Assembly: GCA_030550275.1 (NCBI GenBank)
Contig: JAUQPR010000001.1
Coordinates: 241,766-282,892, forward strand
DNA from: Bacteroidota bacterium
GTDB lineage: Bacteria > Bacteroidota > Ignavibacteria > Kapaibacteriales > HRBIN21
DNA: 41,127 nt
Direction: 5' to 3'
The notes beneath the pieces are model-generated. The model was given only the letters and a program-made list of their open reading frames with translations. It was not told the origin of the DNA and made no database searches. Below are positions 24,702 to 32,674 of this stretch, one piece after another. The position numbers were made by a program, and so were the translations under genes. How positions within the stretch are numbered: position 1 is the stretch's first letter; each line of letters begins with the position of its first letter.

Positions 24702-25817
24702 CTACAGCACCGCCTCGTAGCCGAGCTGTTGCAGTAGGTTCACTAGCTCGCGCACCCGCTGCGCCTGCGCCTTCGGGCAGATGAGCTGCGCATCGTCGGT
24801 GAGCACGACAACGCAATCGCGCATCCCCAGCAGGGTCAGCAGCGAGGAGCTCCCCGTACGCGCATCCAGCACGATGCAACCGGAGCAATCCAAGAGCACC
24901 ACGTTGCCCTGGACGATATTGCCATCGGCATCGGGCGGGAAGAGCCGCTCCAGGGCATCCCAGGCGCCCAGGTCATCCCAGCGGAAGGTTGCCCGCACAC
25001 AGCACATCCGCTCAGCCCGTTCGGCAAGCGCGTAGTCAATGGAGAGCTCGGGCAACTGCGCAAAGACCGCCTCCACACCAGCGTACGGTCCCTCCACCGG
25101 ATGTCCAGCTCCGGCACGGACCGCCGCACGCAGGGCATCCCAGTGGCGCCAGAACTCTGGCATGTAGCGCTGCATGGCTTCCTGGAAGGTGTCCAGCCGC
25201 CAGAAGAACATGCCGCTGTTCCAGAGGAAGCGCCCGCTGCTGAGGAACTCCTGGGCTACCTCCAGGCTGGGCTTTTCGCGGAATCGGCGCACGCGGTAGA
25301 CCCTGGGCTCCTGCGCCGAGAGCTCCTCCCCCAGCTCGATGTAGCCGTACCCGGTCTCTGCCCGTGTGGGCACAATGCCAATTGTGACCAGCTCCGGTCC
25401 GCTCGCAGCCCACTGCAGCGCCACACGGAGCGTGCGGTGGAACTCCTCGAGCGGCTCGATGGAGTGGTCCGAGGGGAAGACCGCCATGAGCACCTCGCCG
25501 GCGTTGGGGAAGCGCTCGGAGAGAACCGCTGCTGCCAGCATCAGGCACGCAGCCGTATTGCGGCGCATCGGCTCGGCGATGATATTTGCCGGCGGCACTT
25601 GCGGTAGTGCCCGCCGCAACAGTGGCTGCAGAGCAGCAGAGGTCATCACGTACACATCCTCCGGTGCCACGATGTCCTGGAGCCGGTCAACGGTGTCCTC
25701 CACCAGCATGCGCGCCGAAGGGGTCAAGCGCAGGAGCTGCTTTGGACGCTGCCGTCGGCTCAACGGCCAGAAGCGCTCGCCCGCTCCCCCTGCCATGATC
25801 ACCGCAACGGGATGCAT
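24702..25817 (-). CDS. manC: Mannose-1-phosphate guanylyltransferase
   Basis: The 371-residue enzyme makes GDP-mannose from mannose-1-phosphate and GTP for cell-surface glycans. The loop AGGAGERFWPLSRRQRPKQ (residues 9-27) is the intact GGxGxRxWPxSR..PKQ signature, with Arg15 and Lys26. EPMRRNTAACLML, FPSDHSI, FREKPSLEVAQEFL, WNSGMFFW, SIDYALAE and FRWDDLGAWD are further family blocks. The C-terminal isomerase domain of bifunctional forms is absent. It is the third gene of the subtilase-SDR-manC-hutI-sigma run, 12 bases from the SDR gene. Compare the degenerate paralogue at 10226-11302. Confidence 0.94.
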   Translation of the reverse strand: MHPVAVIMAGGAGERFWPLSRRQRPKQLLRLTPSARMLVEDTVDRLQDIVAPEDVYVMTSAALQPLLRRALPQVPPANIIAEPMRRNTAACLMLAAAVLSERFPNAGEVLMAVFPSDHSIEPLEEFHRTLRVALQWAASGPELVTIGIVPTRAETGYGYIELGEELSAQEPRVYRVRRFREKPSLEVAQEFLSSGRFLWNSGMFFWRLDTFQEAMQRYMPEFWRHWDALRAAVRAGAGHPVEGPYAGVEAVFAQLPELSIDYALAERAERMCCVRATFRWDDLGAWDALERLFPPDADGNIVQGNVVLLDCSGCIVLDARTGSSSLLTLLGMRDCVVVLTDDAQLICPKAQAQRVRELVNLLQQLGYEAVL

Positions 25818-25829
25818 CGCGCGCCCTCT

Positions 25830-26525
25830 TTACGCAAGTCCGCCATACATTGGGATGAGCGCGCCGGAGACGGCACGCCCGGCATCGGAGCACAGAGCGA
25901 AGACCGCCGCAGCGAAGTCCTCCAGCGGCACCCATGTAGCCTCCTCGCCCGCCTGCGCCCAGGCGAGATTGGCGGGCGTTTTCAGAATGCTGGGCACCAC
26001 AACGTTTGCCCGCACTCCGTACGGACGCCCCTCTTCGGCTGCTGTCTGGGTGAGCGCGACCACCGCCGCCTTCGCTGCGGCGTAGGCACCCTTGCGCTGC
26101 TCCGGGCGCAGCACCGCCCGCGCCGCCACTGTGACAATTGCCCCCGAAGTTGCCTTCAGCAGCGGCATCACTGCCCGCAGCAGCAGGAAGGTCGTCAGCG
26201 CATTGAGCTGCACCATCGCCTCGAAGGTCTCCGGTTCGGTCTCCTCCAGCAGCGTTCCGGCGCGAATCCCACCGACCAGGTGCACCAGTGCGTGCACGGG
26301 CTTGGGGGCTTCGCGGACGAACTGCTCCACCCCGTGCGGCGTGGTGAGGTCCGAGACCGTAATGCTGAGCCGCTGCTGCAGCGGCTCGGCGATCCCCGCG
26401 CGGAGCTCTTCAGCACCGGACGCGCTGTGGCAGTTTGCGTGAACATGCCAGTCCTGTTCGAGGAAGTAGCGCGTCACCACACGCCCTGCGCCACCGCTGG
26501 CACCGGTAATGAGCGCTGTTGGCAT
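25830..26525 (-). CDS. Short-chain dehydrogenase/reductase (SDR) family protein
   Basis: This encodes 231 residues. The N-terminal TGASGGAGR (TGxxxGxG) binds NAD(P), and YAAAK carries the catalytic Tyr and Lys. The usual catalytic Ser before them is missing: the strand reads IVTVAARAVLRP where most members have NISS. A subgroup of SDR proteins naturally has Gly/Ala there, so this is not necessarily a loss. PSILKTPANLAWA and the terminal SGALIPMYGGL are consistent with that subgroup. The substrate is unknown. It lies 9 bases after the subtilase gene and 12 before manC, so it is in the operon. Confidence 0.88.
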   Translation of the reverse strand: MPTALITGASGGAGRVVTRYFLEQDWHVHANCHSASGAEELRAGIAEPLQQRLSITVSDLTTPHGVEQFVREAPKPVHALVHLVGGIRAGTLLEETEPETFEAMVQLNALTTFLLLRAVMPLLKATSGAIVTVAARAVLRPEQRKGAYAAAKAAVVALTQTAAEEGRPYGVRANVVVPSILKTPANLAWAQAGEEATWVPLEDFAAAVFALCSDAGRAVSGALIPMYGGLA

Positions 26526-26534
26526 GCTTGCACC

Positions 26535-28499
26535 TCACTTGATGACCAACGGGACACCGCTGCGCTCAAGCCCACCGCCGAGCGCGAGCGCTTCGATCCA
26601 GTAAACTCCGGCAGCAAGCCGCTGCGTTGGCAGCCGCACAAGCGTTGCCTCCGGCAGCGTCAGCTCCTCCCAGCAGCGTCCGTGCACATCCCAGATTCGG
26701 ATGCGCCAGCCATGGGGGGCTCCCTTGCTGCGCAGCCACAACCAGCATTCCTCTCCCCGCGCGATGGGATTCCCCAGCAGCCGCAGCAGGGGCGCTGCAT
26801 CGGGGAGTGGCACGCTCGGAGGCAGCTCCATCCCGCAGGGGATGTGGGGCAGGCTCTGCACTGCGTACCATCGCCCCGAAAGCTCTGCCCCGGGCGTGCG
26901 CGCCCGAACCCGTAGGAGGAAGCTCCGCTCGCGCAGCTCCGAGGGCAGCTCCCCCACGAACAGCCCTTCGCGTCCGTAAGGGCGAAGCTCCGCTACTGCC
27001 ACGCTGCTGAGCGTATCCTCAGCGTACTCCACCCACACCCGCAGCCAGGGGTCTGGCACCAGCACGAACGCCCCCACCTGCAGCATCCCCGCCGCCGTGG
27101 GTACCACCGCCGGAGGACCCACAGCACCCCCAAGCGCCCGGAGCGCTCCAAGTGCATCTGGAATGCCGTACCCCAGCAGCGTATCGGGAGCCATCCCCTG
27201 CGACGCCGTCTGGAGGAGCGCCGAACAGAGCCGTTCCGGTGCAAGCTCCGGTCGGGCTCCCAGGAGGAGCGCAACCACTCCCGCTACCAACGGCGTTGCC
27301 GCCGATGTCCCCGAAATGCGAATGGGCTGCTCCGCTGCCGTGCCAAGTGCTACAACGGAGACCCCAGGCGCAGCCAAAGTGGGACGCAACTCCGCCCCGC
27401 GCCGCCCGACCGAACTGAACGCTGCCCGACGCCCGTTCGAATCCACTGCTGCAACGGCTATCGTTGCCGCATCGGCAGGGGAGACAAGCCCCCGCGCTCC
27501 GGAGTTCCCCATCGCCGTCACGCAGATGACCCCTCGGCGGACCGCCTCCCGAACGGCTTGGGCAACGATCGTTGTCCGCCCATCGAGCTGCTCTGCGCTG
27601 TAGGAGACCTCCGCAGAATCGAACTCCCGGTAGCCCAGTGAGGAGGAGACCACGTCCACGCCGAGCGCCTCCATCCACTCCAGGGCAGCTGCGTAGGCAT
27701 CCTCCTCAAAGTGGCTCTCGCGTGCGATATCCTCCGTCTTCGCCAGCACGTAGGTTGCCCCGGGAGCAGCACCAATGAGCTCTCCTGGGGCAACGGCGGC
27801 GAGGAGCGAGAGCACCGCCGTGCCGTGGAAATCCTGCGCTTCCGGCTCGCCTGGAGCAACGGCGGTGATGCTATCGTCCTGCAGCGCATCCCATTCTGCC
27901 AGCACTCGCAGCCTTGCAAACGGGGCTCGCCCACGCCAGCGGAAGCCTGTATCGAGCAACCCCAGCAGCACCCCCTCGCCCGTCCAGCCCCGGCGGTGCA
28001 GCTCAGGGATGGCGAGCATCTCCAGTTGCCAGCGGGCAGCGCCGTAGTCGAATGCCCCACAGCCGTTCTCCGCCACAAGGTACTCCGGTACCGCGGGCGC
28101 GCTCGGAGGAACCGCCTGGGGCAGCGGAACCTGCCCAATTGGCTGGACCGCCCGCACGAATGGGAGACGGCGAATGGAGTCTGCCAGGAGGGAATCCGCC
28201 GAAACGACCACATAGTTGCGCCAGCGCAGCCGCAGCCGAATTTGGGCACCCAACCGGCGAAGGCTCTCCACATATGGCTCGTACAGCGGGGCATCGGCAA
28301 GCGTCAGAAGGGAATCCGCCGGCAACACCTTCGCCCGGCGCTGCAGTGCCCGCTCGCTGTGCAGCCGGTAGGTGCGCTCGTAGAGCGGGCTCCCCGGGCG
28401 GAAGGGCTCCGGACCCTTATCCCGCAGGAGGACCCGCCACTCCTGTGCTGCGGTCACAACGGATACCACTACCGTCAGCGCCCAGCACCGCCACAGCAT
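26535..28499 (-). CDS. Secreted subtilisin-like serine peptidase (S8) with sorting-like C-terminus
   Basis: This encodes 654 residues. GAGGTGG before the ATG at 28499 and the following signal peptide (WALTVVVSVVTAAQ) decide the start; an upstream in-frame codon adds six residues. The S8 catalytic triad is Asp183 (LLDTGF), His225 (DFHGTAVLS) and Ser399 (SGTSAATPL), with the oxyanion Asn in AMGNSGARG. A propeptide-like domain occupies about 20-150. The C-terminal 80 residues (LLRLLGNPIARGEE, then IRIWDVHGRCWEELTL, LAAGVYWIEAL, ending PLVIK) resemble a T9SS type-A domain. It heads the minus-strand six-gene run and is divergent from the OM barrel gene. Confidence 0.93.
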   Translation of the reverse strand: MLWRCWALTVVVSVVTAAQEWRVLLRDKGPEPFRPGSPLYERTYRLHSERALQRRAKVLPADSLLTLADAPLYEPYVESLRRLGAQIRLRLRWRNYVVVSADSLLADSIRRLPFVRAVQPIGQVPLPQAVPPSAPAVPEYLVAENGCGAFDYGAARWQLEMLAIPELHRRGWTGEGVLLGLLDTGFRWRGRAPFARLRVLAEWDALQDDSITAVAPGEPEAQDFHGTAVLSLLAAVAPGELIGAAPGATYVLAKTEDIARESHFEEDAYAAALEWMEALGVDVVSSSLGYREFDSAEVSYSAEQLDGRTTIVAQAVREAVRRGVICVTAMGNSGARGLVSPADAATIAVAAVDSNGRRAAFSSVGRRGAELRPTLAAPGVSVVALGTAAEQPIRISGTSAATPLVAGVVALLLGARPELAPERLCSALLQTASQGMAPDTLLGYGIPDALGALRALGGAVGPPAVVPTAAGMLQVGAFVLVPDPWLRVWVEYAEDTLSSVAVAELRPYGREGLFVGELPSELRERSFLLRVRARTPGAELSGRWYAVQSLPHIPCGMELPPSVPLPDAAPLLRLLGNPIARGEECWLWLRSKGAPHGWRIRIWDVHGRCWEELTLPEATLVRLPTQRLAAGVYWIEALALGGGLERSGVPLVIK

Positions 28500-28523
28500 T
28501 GCACCACCTCGCTTCACCGCGCC

Positions 28524-28531
28524 CGAAATTA
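28524..28531 (-). promoter_or_regulatory. Possible -7 box for the subtilase operon
   Basis: On the minus strand TAATTTCG matches TAnnTTTG with one mismatch, 24 bases upstream of the subtilase ATG. It faces away from a better plus-strand element at 28582, consistent with a divergent promoter region of about 125 bases. I see no TTG element at the right distance. Confidence 0.3.
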
Positions 28532-28559
28532 CGCCAACTGCTGCAACGCCGAGCTCCGC

Positions 28560-28589
28560 TTGAGCTTTGTCCTGAGCCTTGTAGCTTTG
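28560..28589 (+). promoter_or_regulatory. Bacteroidota-type promoter of the OM barrel/PorE-like operon
   Basis: TTG at 28560-28562 and TAGCTTTG at 28582-28589 are 19 bases apart, matching the Bacteroidota arrangement of a -33 TTG element and a -7 TAnnTTTG element. The box lies 34 bases upstream of the ATG at 28624. Confidence 0.6.
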
Positions 28590-28623
28590 CGGCGGGTTGA
28601 AGTTCCACTTGGGGTCCTCTCAC

Positions 28624-29496
28624 ATGCGCTGGCGCTGTGCACTTGCGCTGCTTCCGCTTCTGCTGTACGCTCAGGAGGATGTGCTCCGTCCCCGTGGTGC
28701 CCCGGTGTTTGAGCCTTGGACGGAAGCCCGTACCCCAATCCGCTTGGGGCTGGAGGGAGGGATAAGCTGGAACAGCGCCTCCCAGAGCATAAACTACTAC
28801 GCTGGGGTACAGCCCACCCCGCCAACCCCGATGGACATCTTCAAGTCCGGTAGCGGCATCTCCCCAGCAGCGGCAGCGGCGGTGGATATCGGTATCGCCC
28901 CCAAACTCGGGCTCCAGTTCAAGCTCGGCTACGAGCAGAAGAAGTGGTCCAACTCCGGCACCAAAATCGCCGACTGCGAGGATCCTTTTGGCAACGTAAG
29001 CCCCGTGAGCGTGCAATCGCACTACACTGTCCAAGCCAACTACCTCGCCATCGGCGCAGCACTGCGCTACGACCTCACCCCCCAACTGTGGCTCACCGTC
29101 GGACCCGTATACCATCGATTGCTGGGCAAGGTGCGCCAGACGGAGAGATACGAAGTTGACCCCAATTCGGACTGCGGCTTCCCCGGTCCAGACGGGAACC
29201 TCTACAGGGTACTGGAGATCGAAGCGGAGATAGGACCGGACGACCCAGTTTCCGCGCCCCCCAGCGGTGGGCGCTTCGGCGCAGAGCTGGGGATTGGCTA
29301 CCGGATTCCACTCTCCCCAGGGCTGGAGCTGGTGCCGCGCCTCTCTGGACAGCTCCTTTCCTCCCCACGCAACGGGGATGTGGACACAAGAGACTGGTGG
29401 CGCGGACCCACGCTGGGTCCGTTACCGGTGCAGTGGAAGGGGCTGTCGCTCTACTCCGTGCTCTTGACCGTCGGTGTGTGGTTTACAATCCAGTGA
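28624..29496 (+). CDS. Outer-membrane beta-barrel protein
   Basis: This encodes 290 residues starting with a short signal peptide (RWRCALALLPLLLYAQ). The rest has alternating amphipathic strands with turn-like Gly/Pro/Asn segments (IRLGLEGGISWN, LGLQFKLGYEQKKW, LAIGAALRYDLTPQLWLTVGPVYHR, FGAELGIGYRIPL), ending VLLTVGVWFTIQ. This is the pattern of small OmpA/PorT-like barrels. I do not recognise a specific family. Four cysteine-free loops precede two Cys in predicted extracellular loops (ADCEDPF and SDCGFPG). It is followed 7 bases later by a PorE-like protein, a likely functional partner. Confidence 0.78.
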   Translation: MRWRCALALLPLLLYAQEDVLRPRGAPVFEPWTEARTPIRLGLEGGISWNSASQSINYYAGVQPTPPTPMDIFKSGSGISPAAAAAVDIGIAPKLGLQFKLGYEQKKWSNSGTKIADCEDPFGNVSPVSVQSHYTVQANYLAIGAALRYDLTPQLWLTVGPVYHRLLGKVRQTERYEVDPNSDCGFPGPDGNLYRVLEIEAEIGPDDPVSAPPSGGRFGAELGIGYRIPLSPGLELVPRLSGQLLSSPRNGDVDTRDWWRGPTLGPLPVQWKGLSLYSVLLTVGVWFTIQ

Positions 29497-29503
29497 GGGA
29501 GCC

Positions 29504-30985
29504 ATGCGGACAGCAGCAGTTCTCGCCTGCATCGGCTGTGCGGTTGCCTTCGTGCATGCGCAGGTAACTCCTCGGGCGGTGGGGCGCACCGTGCAGGTTG
29601 TACCAGTACCCGAGCTCAACTCCTCCGCCGATGACTTCGTGACGGGGTTTGCCCGTGGTGGGCGGGAAGCCTACCTCACCTCCAGTCGTGCGGGGAACCG
29701 GCAGCGGCTCTACCGGGTCTCCTACGAGCAGGGGCGCTGGGGCGAGCTCGAACGGCTCGGCGGCGAGCTCAGCGATGCCACCCACGTCGGAGCCGCAACG
29801 CTCACCATTGACGGCAACCTCATGGTCTTTGCTGCCTTCCAGCACGAGCTGGGCGGGCAGGGGCGTACCGACCTCTACATCGCCGAACGCCGCGGCAAGC
29901 GCTGGACGGTGCGCAACGCGGGCGCCGGCGTGAACTCCTCGTACTGGGATTCCCAGCCCTGCCTCAGTGCCGATGGGGAGCTGCTCATCTTTGCCTCGGA
30001 TCGCCCCGGGGGTGCCGGTGGGACCGACCTCTGGATGAGCCGCCGCCAAGGAGGCGGCTGGTCGGCTCCCATGCCACTGTCTCGACTCAACACCGCAGCC
30101 GATGAGATGGCACCCGTGCTTGCCCCCGATGGACGTACGCTCTACTTCGCCTCCAACCGCGACGGCAACTTCGACATCTTTGTCAGCCGAATGCAGCAGG
30201 ACGGCACCTTCGGACGCCCGGAGAAGCTCGCCGCGCCAGTCAACACTAGCGCCGATGAGTTCTTCTTCGTGCCCATCCCTGGCGAGGATGCCGCGCTGCT
30301 GAGCCGCGCCACCGCCGCCGGCGACCTGGATGTCTTCCGCGTGGTCCCCAATCCCGAACCTCCAGAGCCTGTGCTCACGGTCCAAGGGACCGTCCTGGAT
30401 GCCCGCTCAAATGAGCCCTTGGGTGGAGCGGTCATCACGATTACAGACCTGCGCACCCGGCGCAAGCTCGCCGAGCTCTACAGCGATGAGGAAACGGGGC
30501 AGTACTACGTTGCCCTACCCTCCGGGCGTAGCTACTCCATCACGGCATCGCGCGAGGGGTACCTCTTCTACAGCGAGCGCTTCGATGTCGGGCGCGACCT
30601 TCGCCAGAACCCGCTCACCAAGGACATCCTGCTGACCCCAATCGAGGGCGGGCGCACCCGGCTGCTGGTCTTCTTCGATTTCGACAAAGCCGAGCTCAAG
30701 GAGGAGTCCTTCCCCGAGCTGGACCGGCTCGTGGAGCTGCTGCGCGCCTATCCAAACCTGCGGGTGCTCATCGAAGGGCATACCGATGATGTCGGCACGG
30801 ACGAGTACAACGACCGCCTCTCCCAGCGCCGTGCCGATGCGGTCAAGCAGTATCTGGTGCAAAATGGCATCGATGCCCGGCGGATTGAGACCAAGGGTTG
30901 GGGGCGCCGCAAGCCGCTCGTCCGCGGAACCACAGAGGAAGCGCGTGCCCAGAACCGGCGCGTCGAAATCCAGTTGCTGCCGTAA
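29504..30985 (+). CDS. PorE-like PD40 / carboxypeptidase-regulatory / OmpA protein
   Basis: This encodes 493 residues with a signal peptide (residues 1-19, ending VHAQ). Residues 35-285 hold PD40/WD40-like propeller repeats (FASDRPGGAGGTDLW, YFASNRDGNFDIFVS). A carboxypeptidase-regulatory domain lies at about 290-375 (VQGTVLDARSNEPLGGAVI), and a C-terminal OmpA peptidoglycan-binding domain at about 385-493 (FFDFDKAELKEES, IEGHTDDVGTDEYN, LSQRRADAVKQYL). This order matches PorE and related T9SS/gliding proteins, but the N-terminal TPR part of PorE and a lipobox are absent. GAGG before the ATG at 29504 decides the start. It likely anchors an OM complex to peptidoglycan. Confidence 0.9.
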   Translation: MRTAAVLACIGCAVAFVHAQVTPRAVGRTVQVVPVPELNSSADDFVTGFARGGREAYLTSSRAGNRQRLYRVSYEQGRWGELERLGGELSDATHVGAATLTIDGNLMVFAAFQHELGGQGRTDLYIAERRGKRWTVRNAGAGVNSSYWDSQPCLSADGELLIFASDRPGGAGGTDLWMSRRQGGGWSAPMPLSRLNTAADEMAPVLAPDGRTLYFASNRDGNFDIFVSRMQQDGTFGRPEKLAAPVNTSADEFFFVPIPGEDAALLSRATAAGDLDVFRVVPNPEPPEPVLTVQGTVLDARSNEPLGGAVITITDLRTRRKLAELYSDEETGQYYVALPSGRSYSITASREGYLFYSERFDVGRDLRQNPLTKDILLTPIEGGRTRLLVFFDFDKAELKEESFPELDRLVELLRAYPNLRVLIEGHTDDVGTDEYNDRLSQRRADAVKQYLVQNGIDARRIETKGWGRRKPLVRGTTEEARAQNRRVEIQLLP

Positions 30986-31003
30986 ACGAGTTGCTGCCGA
31001 AAA

Positions 31004-32107
31004 ATGTCTAACCGCTTGGTGCTTGCCATCGCTGTGCTGGGGCTTGCGCTGGCGTCTGTGCAGCCCAGCCGTGCAATTCCAGCGTTTGCACGGCAGTACC
31101 ACATCTCGTGTGCAACGTGCCACGCAGCCCCTCCCAAGCTCAACGCCTTCGGGCAGCAGTTCATGGACAAAGGATACCTCTTCGAGGGGCTCCAGCAGCG
31201 CGCCTACATTCCGGACACCGTCACCGGAGACGAGGCGCTCAACCTCTTTGACCGTGTGCCGCTGGGCTTTCGCTTCCAGCAGTGGGCGGACCTGCGGGTG
31301 CAGAATCGCCGATGGCGCCAAGACTTCAAGGCACCCTGGGCAGTGAAATTCCTCACCGGCGGCGCACTCGGCTCGATCGCCAACTTCTACGCCTACGTGA
31401 TCTTCGAGAAGGGCGAACCCCCGTTCTTCGAGGACGCCTGGGTACATCTCCACCCGTGGGAGAACTTCGGGCTGCAGCTCGGGCAGTTCCAAATCTCCGA
31501 CCTGATGTTCCCGCGCGAGCTGCGCCTCACCCGCGCCGATTACAGCATCTACAAAATCGGGCGCTTCCCGCTGACCTACCAGCGCGGCATCGTCCTCAGC
31601 GCCTTTGACATTGCGCTCGGCGTGGTCAACGGAAACGGCATCGGAGAGTACATCGCCGGCGACGCCGATGCCGACAACCGCAAGGTCTTCTTCGGGCACA
31701 TCGCGCTCCCGCTGGACCTGGGGCTGTTTGCCCTCTACGGCGAAGTTCCCGATACTGCCGGGGCGCTCATCCGAGGCTACCGCGTCGGCGTTGACTGGCG
31801 AACCTGGCTCAACGAGCGCCTGCAGCTCTTCACGCAGGTGCTCTACGGCTACGACCGGAGCCGTTCGGAGTGGCTTGCAGGAGGATTTCTGGGGTTGGAC
31901 TACGTTGACTTCCCGCACGTGGTCGCAGTGCTGCTCTCCAGCGTCGAAGCGCCCGAGCAGACATACTACCGCCAGTTCCGCACGCACTCGGTCGCTCTGC
32001 AGTACAGCTACTACCCGTACCGAAACCTGCGCCTGCTGGCGGAGCTGGAGCGCGAGCTTGTCCTCCCGATGACGCGGCTGACTATCGGCGTTGACTTTGC
32101 ATACTGA
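31004..32107 (+). CDS. Monohaem cytochrome c / beta-barrel fusion protein
   Basis: This encodes 367 residues. After a signal peptide (to about Ala24) comes one haem-binding motif CATCH (Cys36, Cys39, His40) followed by AAPPKLNAFGQQFMDKGY, where Met54 could be the distal ligand. From about residue 75 the sequence is beta-barrel-like (LGFRFQQWADLRVQ, IANFYAYVIFEK, NFGLQLGQFQISDLMF), ending LTIGVDFAY. Similar proteins joining a small haem segment to a barrel occur in several environmental phyla; their role in extracellular electron transfer is a hypothesis. There is no multihaem partner in view. It follows the PorE-like gene by 18 bases and precedes a secreted YbjN-like protein. Confidence 0.8.
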   Translation: MSNRLVLAIAVLGLALASVQPSRAIPAFARQYHISCATCHAAPPKLNAFGQQFMDKGYLFEGLQQRAYIPDTVTGDEALNLFDRVPLGFRFQQWADLRVQNRRWRQDFKAPWAVKFLTGGALGSIANFYAYVIFEKGEPPFFEDAWVHLHPWENFGLQLGQFQISDLMFPRELRLTRADYSIYKIGRFPLTYQRGIVLSAFDIALGVVNGNGIGEYIAGDADADNRKVFFGHIALPLDLGLFALYGEVPDTAGALIRGYRVGVDWRTWLNERLQLFTQVLYGYDRSRSEWLAGGFLGLDYVDFPHVVAVLLSSVEAPEQTYYRQFRTHSVALQYSYYPYRNLRLLAELERELVLPMTRLTIGVDFAY

Positions 32108-32152
32108 GGGCGCCACACCTTGGCGAATGTACAACCAACAGGGGTTTGCCCC

Positions 32153-32653
32153 ATGCGCTACCTCATCGTCGTCGGGCTGCTCGTGCTGCCTCTTGAAGCT
32201 CTGGCACAATTGGGAGGGCGAGCCAATCCAATCGACCGCGCCGATCGCCGCGTTGCCCAAGCCCTGCACGCCGCCGGCTACTCCTACACGGTCGACGACG
32301 ACGGCGACTACGCCGTCACAGTCCGCTTCCGCGAGGACAACCGCACGCAGCTTGTCTGGATCGCCTCGAGCACTCGCGAGATTGCCGGTGCAGAGGTACG
32401 CCGGGTCTGGTCCCCGGCGTATAAGAGCACCAAGCCGCTTTCGGCTTCGTTGGCTCGGCGTCTGCTTGAGGAGAATCTCGGGACCGGCATCGGCTATTGG
32501 GCGGCAGCGGAAACAGAGGGCACGACCCTGGTGGTCTTCTGCACGCAGGTCAGCGCCGATGCGGATCCCACAATCCTGGATGCGGCGATTCAAGCTGTCG
32601 CCGCAACCGCAGATGAGCTGGAGAAGGAGTTGCTCGGCAGCGACGACCTCTAA
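32153..32653 (+). CDS. Secreted YbjN-like protein
   Basis: This encodes 166 residues beginning with a signal peptide (YLIVVGLLVLPLEALAQ). The mature part (LHAAGYSYTVDDDGDYAVTV, then TQLVWIASSTREIAGAEVRRVWS) resembles the YbjN/type III secretion chaperone-like fold, in which a short helix is followed by a DGD-containing beta-sheet; function is unknown. AGGGG before the ATG at 32153 fixes the start; an upstream in-frame codon at 32120 would hide the signal peptide. It is the fourth gene of the plus-strand envelope operon, 21 bases before guanine deaminase. Confidence 0.65.
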   Translation: MRYLIVVGLLVLPLEALAQLGGRANPIDRADRRVAQALHAAGYSYTVDDDGDYAVTVRFREDNRTQLVWIASSTREIAGAEVRRVWSPAYKSTKPLSASLARRLLEENLGTGIGYWAAAETEGTTLVVFCTQVSADADPTILDAAIQAVAATADELEKELLGSDDL

Positions 32654-32674
32654 ATTGCTTCCCACGGCGCAGCG

